DNA of 64,000 nt from Salinibacter altiplanensis. GTDB taxonomy: Bacteria; Bacteroidota; Rhodothermia; Rhodothermales; Salinibacteraceae. Below, one piece after another: positions 25,553-33,485 of this stretch (position 1 is its first letter; each line of letters begins with the position of its first letter). The DNA lies in the NCBI RefSeq assembly GCF_002894645.1, contig NZ_NCQY01000002.1:301784-365783 (forward strand), given 5' to 3'. A model generated the notes under the pieces. The model saw only the letters and a list, made by a program, of their open reading frames with translations, was not told the origin of the DNA and did not search any database. A program made the translations under genes and the position numbers.

Positions 25553-25581
25553 ATTATATAATCTTCAAAACCCGAAGTCAA
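25553..25581 (-). promoter_or_regulatory. Near-consensus sigma-70 promoter of the cold-shock gene
   Basis: On the minus strand TTGACT (25576-25581), a 17-base spacer and a perfect TATAAT (25553-25558). Transcription should start near 25546, leaving an untranslated leader of about 110 bases before the ATG at 25437. Confidence 0.8.
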
Positions 25582-25675
25582 TTTTTCCAGCAATGGCACA
25601 AGAGGCGGGCGGATCTCTGGGGGAGCGCCCCAGTCCAAGAATTCTCGTGTCGTTGAATGATCCATCTGCGTCCGC

Positions 25676-26734
25676 ATGCCCCTTTCGCTAGCGAGCCTCG
25701 TTGACGACGCCCCAACCCTGCGCACTCACCGTGCGGTCCGCTCCCCGATTGAGACGGCCTGTGCGCAGCACCCAGACGTCGCGACCTTCCACGAGCTGGG
25801 GCCGAGTGAGGACGGGACGGCCCTTTACGGGGCGGTGATGGGGACCGGCCCAATCACGGTGAGCCTCATTGCCGGCAACCACGCGGACGAGCCCGTTGGC
25901 CCGGAGACCCTCCGGTCCTTGCTCGTCAACGGACTGGCACAGCGAAACGAAATGGAGCCGCTGCTCCGGCGCTTCCAGTTTGTGGTCGTGCCACACACAA
26001 ACCCGGATGGGGAGGCGCGCAACCGGGCGTGGATGGAGGCGTGGCCGGACCTGGAGGCGTACCTGCGAGAGGCCGTTCGGGAACCACCCGGGCGTGACAT
26101 GGAGTACGGCTTTCCCGATATGCGCCCCGAGAACACCCACGTCTCGGCCTTTCTTCGCGAGCACGGGCCGCTTGATCTTCACGCCAGCCTACATGGTATG
26201 TCGGCCGGGGAGGGCGTGATGCTGCTTATCAACCGGCCGTGGACCTTCCGCACACAGGCGCTCCGGGACGACTTTGCGGCCGCGGCCGCGGCGGAGGGGC
26301 TGCCTCTGCACGACCACAACCGGAAGGGGAAGAAGGGATTCTTCTGGATCGAGCCGGGCTTCCAGACCACCCCGCGTGGGGACGCGATGCGGACGTACTT
26401 TCGGGCCCAGGGCGATTCTGCAATGGCCGATCGGTTTCACGACAGCTCGATGGAGTTTGTCGCGTCGCTGGGCGGAGACCCGCTCTCCCTCGTGACAGAG
26501 GTTCCCCTGTTTCTGATCAGTGGGGAGGGGGGCGATGGGCACCGGCCGACCCGGTACCTGGAGCTCCGGAAGCGCCTGCCGGACGTGAAGGCGCGGCTCG
26601 ATCGGGGAGAGGACGTCGACGAGGTGCTCGCCCCGTTCGACATTCACCCCGTCCCGCTCGATACGGCGATGCACCTCCAGTTTCGGGCCCTGGAGTTGGG
26701 ACTCCGGGCCGTCGCGCCGAAGTCCGCTTCGTGA
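25676..26734 (+). CDS. M14-family zinc carboxypeptidase
   Basis: Protein of 352 residues. The M14 zinc site begins with GNHADEP (H69, E72), the third ligand is in LDLHASLHG (H169 or H173), and the catalytic glutamate is E275 in LVTEVPLF. The asparagine/arginine substrate pocket is suggested by NPDGEARNR. No signal peptide, so it acts in the cytoplasm. It could remove C-terminal residues from peptides or deacylate amino acids like the succinylglutamate desuccinylase branch; specificity is not visible. The next gene starts 32 bases on, suggesting a two-gene unit. Confidence 0.86.
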   Translation: MPLSLASLVDDAPTLRTHRAVRSPIETACAQHPDVATFHELGPSEDGTALYGAVMGTGPITVSLIAGNHADEPVGPETLRSLLVNGLAQRNEMEPLLRRFQFVVVPHTNPDGEARNRAWMEAWPDLEAYLREAVREPPGRDMEYGFPDMRPENTHVSAFLREHGPLDLHASLHGMSAGEGVMLLINRPWTFRTQALRDDFAAAAAAEGLPLHDHNRKGKKGFFWIEPGFQTTPRGDAMRTYFRAQGDSAMADRFHDSSMEFVASLGGDPLSLVTEVPLFLISGEGGDGHRPTRYLELRKRLPDVKARLDRGEDVDEVLAPFDIHPVPLDTAMHLQFRALELGLRAVAPKSAS

Positions 26735-26765
26735 CTTCCCTTCTCAAACCAGACCAGAACCGCGA

Positions 26766-27830
26766 ATGTCTGCACTCATCTACGGGGCCTACGGGTACAC
26801 GGGACGACTCATCGCCCGGGCGGCGGTCGACCGAGGGCTCGAGCCCGTGCTGGCGGGCCGCGACGCCGATCGACTGGGAGAGCTGGGGGCAGCCCTGGAC
26901 CTTCCGACCCGAACCGCATCCCTCTCGGAGCCGGAGCGGCTGCGGGCAGCCCTGAACGGTGTCTCCGTGGTGCTCCACTGTGCGGGGCCGTTTGTCCACA
27001 CGGCCCCGCCGATGATTGCCGCTTGCCTGAAGGAGGAGACGCACTACCTGGATCTGACGGGGGAGGTGGACGTGTTTCGGAGGCTCGCTGATCGCGACGC
27101 GGAGGCCGAGGCCGCGGGCTGCATGCTGCTTCCCGGAATTGGGTTCGACGTGGTGCCGAGCGACTGCCTGTCACGATTCGTGGCGGGGCAGACCCCCCAC
27201 GCCGATGCCCTCGAGGTGGCGCTGTACGCCGACGGGACGGTCTCGCGAGGGACGCTCAAGACGCTGATCGAGCAGATGGGGCGGGGCGGGGTGGTACGCC
27301 GGAACGGACGGCTCCACGACGTACCGCCCGGATGGACCAGCCGAAACGTCGACTTTGGGGATCGCCGCCGTGGGGTCACCTCCATTCCCGAGGGCAGTGT
27401 CGTAACGAGCGGGGCGTCGACCGATGTGCCCAACGTGACCGCCTACATCGCCGTGCCGCTCCTCGTGCAGTCGCTGCTCCGGGCCAGCCGACACGTGCAA
27501 GGGGTTCTGGCGTGGCCGCCCTTGAAGCAGCTTTTGAAGCGACTCGTGGAGCAGCGCCGCCCGGGGCCGACCGCCGAGGAGCGCCGACAGGGCCGCACCG
27601 TGGTCTGGGCGTCGGCACGAGGGCCGGGGGGGAACACCACGACTGCCCGGCTCCACGGGCCGGAAGCCTATGCTTTTACGGCGCGGGCCGCGGCGGAAGC
27701 CCTCCAGCGCGTCCTCGATGGAACGGCCCCTTCTGGGTACCAGACGCCGTCCACTGCCTTCGGGGCGGACTTCGCGCTTGCCGTGGACGGAACCTCGCGA
27801 CAGATCGTCGAAGAGCCGTCGGGCTCATGA
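26766..27830 (+). CDS. Saccharopine dehydrogenase-like NADP-binding protein (trans-enoyl-reductase type)
   Basis: Protein of 354 residues with an N-terminal Rossmann motif GAYGYTG (7-13), followed by LAGRDADRLGEL, a VVLHCAGPF strand-turn and an HYLDLTGEVDV segment. These are the standard blocks of the saccharopine-dehydrogenase/trans-acting enoyl reductase family. Members are often annotated as saccharopine dehydrogenase, but the true substrate is usually unknown. GIGFDVVPSDC is also conserved in the family. It may be co-transcribed with the M14 peptidase. Confidence 0.82.
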   Translation: MSALIYGAYGYTGRLIARAAVDRGLEPVLAGRDADRLGELGAALDLPTRTASLSEPERLRAALNGVSVVLHCAGPFVHTAPPMIAACLKEETHYLDLTGEVDVFRRLADRDAEAEAAGCMLLPGIGFDVVPSDCLSRFVAGQTPHADALEVALYADGTVSRGTLKTLIEQMGRGGVVRRNGRLHDVPPGWTSRNVDFGDRRRGVTSIPEGSVVTSGASTDVPNVTAYIAVPLLVQSLLRASRHVQGVLAWPPLKQLLKRLVEQRRPGPTAEERRQGRTVVWASARGPGGNTTTARLHGPEAYAFTARAAAEALQRVLDGTAPSGYQTPSTAFGADFALAVDGTSRQIVEEPSGS

Positions 27831-27885
27831 GTGGGTTCCCTGTAGCCCCCCCCGCACACGTTTCCTCACCCGCACGTTGTCCTTT

Positions 27886-28176
27886 GTGTCTGCCTCGCCA
27901 TCCGCTTCTGAACCGAGCCTGAATTGGACGGCCATCGCGGCGCTCTACGCCGGACTCCTCTTCGGAATTGGCGTGATGCTCCTGGCTGAGCAGTACCGCA
28001 ACGCCACGTGGCTGGGGCTTCTCGGATGTGCCGGCGGCTGTACGGCGTACGGCCGTGTGCTGACCCAGCAGGGCCGAGAGACGATCGCGAAGCGGTGGAA
28101 ATGGGGCAGTGGCCTCCTCTACGCCACCTTTTTCCTCTGGGCCGGAACGGCCTTTCTGCGCGCCCTTCTGGGGTGA
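27886..28176 (+). CDS. Small membrane protein of unknown function
   Basis: Protein of about 96 residues from GTG 27886; the frame is open further upstream but overlaps the preceding gene with arginine-rich out-of-character sequence. Two or three hydrophobic segments are visible (IAALYAGLLFGIGVMLL, WLGLLGCAGGCTAYG, WGSGLLYATFFLWAGTAFL). No family is recognised. Start choice is uncertain. Confidence 0.55.
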   Translation: MSASPSASEPSLNWTAIAALYAGLLFGIGVMLLAEQYRNATWLGLLGCAGGCTAYGRVLTQQGRETIAKRWKWGSGLLYATFFLWAGTAFLRALLG

Positions 28177-28236
28177 GTCACGACCAGTGCCCCACAACTC
28201 TGTGGAAAAAACCAGATCGTTGAGGTGGGCGAACTC

Positions 28237-28265
28237 TTGGGGAAGCCAAAACAACTTTGTGGAAT
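28237..28265 (+). promoter_or_regulatory. Possible promoter of the superoxide dismutase gene
   Basis: TTGGGG (28237-28242), a 17-base spacer and TGGAAT (28260-28265), about 70 bases before the ATG. The match is only moderate, but a palindrome sits exactly over the predicted start site. Confidence 0.35.
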
Positions 28266-28268
28266 GAG

Positions 28269-28282
28269 GCGTTTGCAAACGC
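28269..28282. promoter_or_regulatory. Perfect 14-bp palindrome upstream of sodA (operator candidate)
   Basis: GCGTTTGCAAACGC is identical to its reverse complement and lies 54 bases before the sodA ATG, over the start site predicted from the promoter at 28237-28265. This is the classical position of a repressor operator. The binding protein is unknown. Confidence 0.45.
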
Positions 28283-28335
28283 AGGAAAGCAGCAACAAAC
28301 CTTAGTGCATTCTCCAACCAACCCCCCGACGGCTT

Positions 28336-28953
28336 ATGGCTTTTGAGCTTCCCGAACTGCCGTACGATTACGACGCCCTGGAGCCGCACATTGACGAGCA
28401 AACGATGCGGATCCACCACGACAAGCACCATGCCGGGTACACTCGAAAACTGAATAACGCTCTGGACGGACACGACGACCTCCAGGAGCACTCGATCGAA
28501 GAGCTTCTTGCTGGTCTCGACTCGCTCCCGGCGGACGTTCAGACGTCGGTGCGCCAGAACGGGGGCGGATTTTACAACCACCGCCTCTTCTGGAACACCA
28601 TGTCCCCGGACGGCGGGGGCACGCCGGACGGCGACCTTGCCGACGCCATCCACGACGCTTGTGGGTCCTACGAGGACTTCAAGGAGGCCTTTGCCGACGC
28701 TGCAACCGGGCAGTTTGGCAGCGGCTGGGGATGGCTCGTGGCGCAGCCCAACGGCGACCTCACGATTACCAGCACGCCCAACCAGAACAATCCGCTGTTG
28801 GACGGACATACGCCCATCCTTGGAATTGACGTGTGGGAGCACTCTTACTACCTGAACTACCAGAACGAGCGTGGCACCTACGTCGACGAGTGGTGGAACG
28901 TCGTCGACTGGAACGCCGTCGGTGACAACTACGACGAGGTTGTGACGGCGTAG
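28336..28953 (+). CDS. sodA: Superoxide dismutase, Mn-type (Fe/Mn family)
   Basis: Protein of 205 residues that dismutates superoxide in the cytoplasm. The four metal ligands are H27, H82, D165 and H169 (DVWEH). The second-sphere glutamine is in TPNQNNPL (Q150) with glycine in the NGGGFYNH block, an arrangement typical of manganese rather than iron enzymes. Length is normal and there is no export signal. The gene is a single unit with an upstream palindrome and a downstream terminator. Confidence 0.95.
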   Translation: MAFELPELPYDYDALEPHIDEQTMRIHHDKHHAGYTRKLNNALDGHDDLQEHSIEELLAGLDSLPADVQTSVRQNGGGFYNHRLFWNTMSPDGGGTPDGDLADAIHDACGSYEDFKEAFADAATGQFGSGWGWLVAQPNGDLTITSTPNQNNPLLDGHTPILGIDVWEHSYYLNYQNERGTYVDEWWNVVDWNAVGDNYDEVVTA

Positions 28954-28998
28954 TAGCGTTTCCACACGGGTCCTGAAGGGTCCGACCTGCGTTTTCTG

Positions 28999-29030
28999 AA
29001 GGGGTGGCCGTTTGTCCGGCCGCCCCTTTT
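28999..29030 (+). terminator. Intrinsic terminator of sodA
   Basis: A twelve-base-pair stem (AAGGGGTGGCCG / CGGCCGCCCCTT, one G-T pair) with a six-base loop ends in a TTTT run at 29027-29030. Confidence 0.8.
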
Positions 29031-29062
29031 GTCGTTGGGGGATTGTTGCCCGAGCGGCGCGT

Positions 29063-29587
29063 CTACGCGTTCCGGAGGGCCCGAATGAGGGTCCGGCAGA
29101 AGGCTGGAATGTCCTTCACGACGCGGCCCCACACGAGGTGATCTTCCTGAAACGCGGCCTCGTCGACCCACTCCGCGCCCGCGTTCACGAGGTCGTCCTT
29201 GATGCCTGTGCTGCCGGTGGCCCGGCGGCCCTCCACGATGCCCGCAGAGATGCCGACGAGGCCGGCGTGACAAATCTGCGCGACGATTTTCTCCTGTGCA
29301 TCCAGGGTGCGCACGAGGTCGGTCACGTCCTCGTCGCGGCGGAGCTTGTCGGGGGCCCAGCCGCCCGGGACGACGACGCCGTCGAGGCGGTCGGGGGCCA
29401 GCGTACCGACGGCTGTGTCCGTCGTGGCCGTGAGCCCGTGTTTGCCGGTGAACGTGACGTCGGCCTCGCGGCCGGCGACCACGACCTCGGCGCCTTCTTC
29501 GCGGAGGCGCGTGGTAGGGACCCAAAACTCGAGGTCTTCAAACGAGCGGTCAACGAGAACGGCGACGCGGTGGGCGCTCAGAGACAT
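29063..29587 (-). CDS. DJ-1/PfpI family protein (glyoxalase III/deglycase-like)
   Basis: Protein of 174 residues from ATG 29587 (another ATG two codons upstream). The nucleophile-elbow cysteine is in AQICHAG (C106, followed by H107), and the conserved acidic residue is E17 in RSFEDLE, giving the PfpI/DJ-1 active site. VVPGGWAPD is the family's second block. Such proteins act as glyoxalases, deglycases or chaperones under stress; proteolysis has been claimed for some but not most. Its convergence with sodA may be coincidental. Confidence 0.9.
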   Translation of the reverse strand: MSLSAHRVAVLVDRSFEDLEFWVPTTRLREEGAEVVVAGREADVTFTGKHGLTATTDTAVGTLAPDRLDGVVVPGGWAPDKLRRDEDVTDLVRTLDAQEKIVAQICHAGLVGISAGIVEGRRATGSTGIKDDLVNAGAEWVDEAAFQEDHLVWGRVVKDIPAFCRTLIRALRNA

Positions 29588-29672
29588 GGGCATCGGGGAA
29601 GATTGGTCAAGGATAATCCGTTATTGAAAGAAATGCGTCGAAAAGAAAGGGTCAACAACTGTTCAGCGGATT

Positions 29673-29870
29673 TCAGTGGGATGCCGTCCGGTCGTACACG
29701 TCGTCAATGAACTCCTTGAACCAGTCGGGACGTACGACGAGGACGTAAGCCGCCAGGAAGGGGACGATGGGGACCACGAATAAGAGCAGGTCGACGGCGA
29801 CGAGGCCGGCGGCGATACACCAGATCTGGCGGTCGGAAATGATCGGGAGAGTGGGCAATGACGGGAGCAT
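29673..29870 (-). CDS. Small single-domain membrane protein, unknown
   Basis: Protein of 65 residues from ATG 29870; the frame is open to 29912, but the longer start adds nothing recognisable. One long or two short hydrophobic segments (IWCIAAGLVAVDLLLFVVPIVP, split here by proline) and an acidic C-terminus DWFKEFIDDVYDR. No family recognised. It precedes the DJ-1 gene by 85 bases on the same strand. Confidence 0.5.
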   Translation of the reverse strand: MLPSLPTLPIISDRQIWCIAAGLVAVDLLLFVVPIVPFLAAYVLVVRPDWFKEFIDDVYDRTASH

Positions 29871-30017
29871 GGGAAAATGTAGACGACAATGGATCGGGGA
29901 GGTTGCGTACACTGGTCGCCTCGTGGGTCATGCTTAGCAAACATTCAGCCCCTGTGGAAATTCGCACCGTGGTATCAACCTGACCAGACTGATCGTGCCC
30001 ACTGTCAACGTGTGTCT

Positions 30018-30479
30018 ATGCCATCTCAAGTCCCCTCTTCCTGGAGCAACTGGTTTTCCCGAAACCTCATCGAGGAGACAATTGCCCCCCTTCGAGTAGA
30101 GCGTCCCGTGCTCCTGTCGTTCCTCGTATTCCTCATTGGGGCGGGACTTGTGATTCCGTTGTCGCTGGAGTACTGGCTAAACGAGCCCGAATTTCTCCTC
30201 AATGTTCTCGCCGAGGCACACGGCGTGCTGCTGGACCTGCTGCTGTTTGGCTGCCTTCTGCTGTGGTTCGACCAGAAGGCCGAACGAAGACGCCGGATTG
30301 AGAAGTACACGAACGCCATCAACGACCTCCTTGGCTGGGAGCACGAGATGGCAACGTACCGGATTGTAGGAAACATCCGGCGACTGAACCAGGAAAAGAC
30401 TCCTCCAGAGACGCTAAAGGATGCCTACCTGCAGAGCGGACTTGAGGGATGCCGATCTTTCGGAAACGTCGGTGCATAG
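30018..30479 (+). CDS. 5' half of a frameshifted membrane/pentapeptide-repeat gene
   Basis: Reading from ATG 30018 gives 153 residues: two hydrophobic segments (about 33-53 and 65-90), then a basic helix KAERRRRIEKYTNAINDLLGWE and a linker ending ETLKDAYL. That last motif begins the first pentapeptide repeat, but the frame then runs into unrelated residues and stops at 30479. The repeats continue without a break in the +1 frame from about 30433. I read this as one gene split by a one-base insertion or two-base deletion at about 30432, not as two genes. A sequencing error is possible. Confidence 0.6.
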   Translation: MPSQVPSSWSNWFSRNLIEETIAPLRVERPVLLSFLVFLIGAGLVIPLSLEYWLNEPEFLLNVLAEAHGVLLDLLLFGCLLLWFDQKAERRRRIEKYTNAINDLLGWEHEMATYRIVGNIRRLNQEKTPPETLKDAYLQSGLEGCRSFGNVGA

Positions 30480-30819
30480 GGCCGACCTGGCCGACGCCGA
30501 TCTCCAAAGTGTGAACCTGTCGGATGCGTACTTGGGGACCGCGGACTTTACGGGGGCACACCTCCGAAAGGCTGATCTCTCCGAGGCGCACTTCGGGGTG
30601 TTCGCGGGCGTGGTGTCGTCGGAGGAGACGCAAGAGACGAGGCTCGTGGGGGCGGATCTCCGCGGGGCGGATCTCAGAGGCATCCGGAACGCCACCGCCC
30701 AGACCTTCGCCGACGTGAAGACCCTCTTTGGGGCTCGGCTCGATCCCGACTTGGAGGCAGACATTGAGGTAGAGTATCCTGAGCTGTTGGAACCACAGGT
30801 CGAAGGGCGCCGCGGATGA
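30421..30819 (+). CDS. 3' half of the same gene: pentapeptide-repeat domain
   Basis: The frame from 30421 encodes A(D/N)LxxADL-type repeats (RADLRDADLS, RADLADADLQ, VNLSDAYLG, ADFTGAHLRK, ADLSEAHFG, ADLRGADLRG), which fold into a right-handed quadrilateral beta helix. A short C-terminal helix follows. The ATG at 30421 lies inside the upstream frame and has no ribosome-binding site, so this half is unlikely to be translated on its own. Intact relatives are membrane-anchored pentapeptide proteins of unknown role. Confidence 0.6.
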   Translation: MPTCRADLRDADLSETSVHRADLADADLQSVNLSDAYLGTADFTGAHLRKADLSEAHFGVFAGVVSSEETQETRLVGADLRGADLRGIRNATAQTFADVKTLFGARLDPDLEADIEVEYPELLEPQVEGRRG

Positions 30820-30835
30820 GCAAGGTCGCCAGGGG

Positions 30836-31112
30836 CTACTCGGTGCGCAGGACCGTGGTAGGATTGACGCGAGCGGCACGGGGAGGGCCTGCACGCCCAC
30901 TGTGAAGAAGGCCACAAGGAGTGCCCCTGCACTGGCTCAGAGAAATACACCGGAACCGAGGTCAAGGTGATGGGCAATCGTGTCGAGCCACCGTGTCGAG
31001 CTCACATACGCCGTGGGCACCGATGGCCCGGCTCACCAGTCGCAGGACGTCCTTGGTGGTCCGCCCACCATCGGTTCCGCCGCGGTGCCGACGGTCTTCC
31101 GAACGCTTCTAC
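30836..31112 (-). pseudogene. Decayed C-terminal end of an FtsX/MacB-type ABC permease
   Basis: Minus-strand translation in successive frames restores the typical last transmembrane unit of these permeases: SVRKTVGTAAEPMVGG, then TKDVLRLVSRAIG, then AYVSSTRWLDTIAHHLDLG, ASAGALLVAFFTVGVQAL, and finally RAARVNPTTVLRTE followed by a stop at 30836-30838. Three frame changes and one in-frame stop (after GVFL) separate the pieces. The intact relative at 33486-35918 ends in the equivalent RAARLDPATTLRDE. This is clear gene decay with only the last ~95 residues recognisable. Confidence 0.8.
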
Positions 31113-31520
31113 GAGCAGCGCCCGAAAGGATGGGCAGGTAGAAGAGAAATCTACTCGCAAGGCTTCGAGTGGAACGGATACGGCTCCCAACTGCGACTCG
31201 TCGGCCCCGGTCTTTTGAAAAGGTGCAAAGAAGAGGGTCCCCTTACCGAGGAAGAGCGTCAGTCTTCCCATATGTGGTTGGGGAGCTTTCCCTGACGAAT
31301 CCCAAAATGGCAAGCTTACGTCCAAGAAAACATGACGATCAGATGAGCATCCTGGTACGTTCGGCAGGGGGCTTGCTCATCAAAAGATTGAGCCAGGCAG
31401 GGGCCATGTTGTCAGTGGAGGCAGTTTGCTTCTGAATGCTCCTTAAGGAGAGCCTCCGCACCACAGACGCGGCAATTTGTTTCTCCGTTGGTTCCATAAC
31501 GAAAAATTCAAATTTACTGA
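31113..31520. other. Non-coding stretch right of the permease relic
   Basis: About 400 bases with no frame resembling a known family in either direction. It is probably further eroded permease or inserted DNA. The right part (from about 31430) becomes AT-richer than the rest of the window. Confidence 0.45.
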
Positions 31521-31550
31521 TTGGGACTCTCGGCCACACAGGGGTATACT
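31521..31550 (+). promoter_or_regulatory. Probable promoter of the lipoprotein gene
   Basis: TTGGGA (31521-31526), an 18-base spacer and TATACT (31545-31550), 46 bases before the lipoprotein ATG at 31596. Confidence 0.5.
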
Positions 31551-31595
31551 TATGGGTGCGCTGTAGACTCTATTCTATCCAAGCAAATGTAAGCT

Positions 31596-32066
31596 ATGAC
31601 GTATCGTATCAAAGCAGCTATTGCTTTCTTGTTTGCCGCTGTCCTTGCAGCTGGATGCACTTCGCGAATTGGGGACTTTACGACGGTGTCCACGAAAAAC
31701 GTGAACATGGATGATGAGTACCAGAGAGTCGGTTCCACGGAGGGGTCAGATGGGACCTTTCTCGTTGGGCAGCCCGACATGAAGACGGCAGTTGACAACG
31801 CACTCGAAAATGCGGATGCCAGTGCGAAGTACTTGACGAACGCCCGTATCTACGGCACCAGCTACCCGTTCTACTCGAAGGTTACCGTAGAAGGAGATGC
31901 CTGGGCGCCCGTTAGTGGTGCTGATGCCGGAGGTGAAATCTACCGTCTGAAGACGACGAAGAACGGCAAGTTTCTCGTGAGTGAAGACGGCTCTGAGAAA
32001 ATAAAGGTCTTCGGAGCCGGTGATGCTTCTCCCGCGCTTCAGCCGAATGGCGAGAGAAGCCGCTGA
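31596..32066 (+). CDS. Small lipoprotein of unknown function, atypical base composition
   Basis: Protein of 156 residues with a lipoprotein signal (AFLFAAVLAAGC, lipidated C21) and a mature part starting TSRIGDFTTVSTKNV, a pattern I have met in small enterobacterial and phage-associated lipoproteins. The DNA is visibly richer in A and T than neighbours and the protein uses more lysine and asparagine, suggesting lateral acquisition. It sits between two relics of the same permease family, so it probably arrived with, or after, the event that broke them. It has its own promoter-like sequence. Confidence 0.7.
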   Translation: MTYRIKAAIAFLFAAVLAAGCTSRIGDFTTVSTKNVNMDDEYQRVGSTEGSDGTFLVGQPDMKTAVDNALENADASAKYLTNARIYGTSYPFYSKVTVEGDAWAPVSGADAGGEIYRLKTTKNGKFLVSEDGSEKIKVFGAGDASPALQPNGERSR

Positions 32067-32335
32067 GGCCTCCGTGCACGTGTTGGAATCTGATGTGGTA
32101 GATGGTATTGAGCCCGAGACACAGTGGGTGACGTGTACGAACAGGGACCGCCCGAGTCCTGTAGCGGGGACTGAGCAAGAGCGAAGTCACGCCCCTGGTG
32201 AGCCACTGGGCGAGTGCAAAGCCCGTTCTATACGAGATCCGCAAAATCGTAGGCCATAGACAACTCCCCAACAGATTCTCAACGATTCATCCAGTTCTAG
32301 GTCCGTGATAGGGCCAAATCCCAACCTCAACTCTG
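32067..32335. other. Region after the lipoprotein gene without recognisable gene
   Basis: Around 270 bases with short frames only and no family similarity. It leads into a strong plus-strand terminator, so it may be the 3' untranslated part of the lipoprotein transcript or the remains of a lost gene. Confidence 0.45.
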
Positions 32336-32367
32336 AGCCCGCCCTATCTATCAGGGCGGGCTTTTTT
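32336..32367 (+). terminator. Intrinsic terminator
   Basis: Perfect ten-base-pair stem AGCCCGCCCT / AGGGCGGGCT with a seven-base loop, running straight into TTTTTT. The nearest plus-strand gene is the lipoprotein, 270 bases upstream. Confidence 0.85.
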
Positions 32368-32639
32368 GTGTCTTCTCTGAAACGTCTGGGGCGTCAACGT
32401 TATGCATTGCTGAGGGATGAACGTGCGGGAAACCGTCGGGCATCGTCAAAGAGATACGGGCAGATCCCTTACGCTTTTCCCAGTTGGATTTCTCGACGAA
32501 AGCGGACGGTCGCGAGGGCTCATGCTGTAATGGGAGAGGGGCTCCGGGGCGCAGTTGTTCTTGGCGGTGCTGCCGCGAGGGAAACCCATGCTGGGGGCGG
32601 CGGCCTGCTTCGGTCGCTTGGCGCCAGAGCAGCAACGCA
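32368..32639. other. Unassigned DNA at the broken end of the permease pseudogene
   Basis: About 270 bases where permease similarity has ended on the minus strand and no other gene begins. The minus frame stays open but its sequence no longer matches permeases, which marks the breakpoint at about 32640. Confidence 0.45.
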
Positions 32640-33431
32640 GCCTAAACCGCATGTTGTCGAGCGACTGGACCCCGAGGCGAAGACCGTCGGTCGCCTCCGG
32701 CCGAGCCCGGTTCTCAAACAGGGTGACCGCTGCGGTGTGGAGGGTGGCGGGCGTCGTGTTGTCGCCGAGCCGCACGTACGTGTGCTGCGTGTAAACTGCT
32801 CCCAGGCGTCCGGGTCGGAGGCGGCGGCGGACTCCTCCGTGGCGAACAGGTACCCGTCCGCCGTCACGTGCGAGGGCCCGTCGGGGGCAGCGAGGACCCC
32901 GACGACGGTGTATGAGGTTTCTCCCTCGTGCTGAAAGGATTTGCCCACGGGGTTCGAGAAGCCAAACAGCTGCCGCGCCGTCTCCGAAGACACGACCGTC
33001 GTGCGGGGGCGCGACCGCGCGTTGCTCTTCGTGCCGGCCTGGAACCGAAAGCCGTCGAAGACCTGTCAGAACGCATCGCTGGTCTCTATGGTCTGGACGG
33101 TCAGGCTCTCGTTCTCGTCCACGATGAAGCTCTCCTCGTCCGGGTCGAGGGAAGCGACCGCGTCGAGGCCCGAAACCGACTCCCGAAGGGCCGTCGGGAG
33201 CGGCTGCGGGACCGTGGCGTGATGATACCCCTCGCTTTGGACCTGCGCGGTGACCCGGTGGATCTTTTCGCTGTCCGAATGAAAGCGGTCCGTCCGCCAT
33301 TGCTGGCGCACAAACAGCAGCACGAGCAGCGCTACGGCGAGGCCAACGGCCAGCCCGATTCCGTTGATGGCAGTGGTGCCCCGGTGCTTCCACAGGGTGC
33401 GAACGGCGGTCTTGAGGTAGCTCTGGATCAT
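32640..33431 (-). pseudogene. Truncated, inactivated FtsX/MacB-type ABC permease (N-terminal part)
   Basis: From ATG 33431 the product matches the N-terminus of the intact permease upstream: ALVLLFVRQQW-type first membrane helix and the start of the periplasmic core domain. A TGA at 33066-33068 stands where the paralogue has tryptophan (SFWQVFDGF versus DAF-stop-QVFDGF), a one-base nonsense change. The same frame then continues through SETARQLFGFSNPVGKSF to DAWEQ, where a one-base deletion shifts the frame (VYTQHTYVRLGDNTTPATL). Similarity ends at about 32640, near the LDNMRF segment, so the second membrane half is missing. Confidence 0.85.
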
Positions 33432-33485
33432 GGGCTTCTGCTGATTGAGAAATGCTAAACAGAAGGTTCGGCAACCCCTCTGTGA

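Noticed and set aside
30421..30440. Programmed ribosomal frameshift in the pentapeptide gene
   Set aside because: There is no slippery heptamer or following structure at the switch; simple mutation or sequencing error explains it better.
30319..30915. Open frame on the minus strand overlapping the pentapeptide gene
   Set aside because: Only its first residues (FFTVGVQAL) are meaningful, and these belong to the decayed permease; the rest is antisense of the repeats.
33066..33431. Free-standing 121-residue protein
   Set aside because: It is only the part of the permease before the nonsense codon; homology continues in the same frame after the stop.
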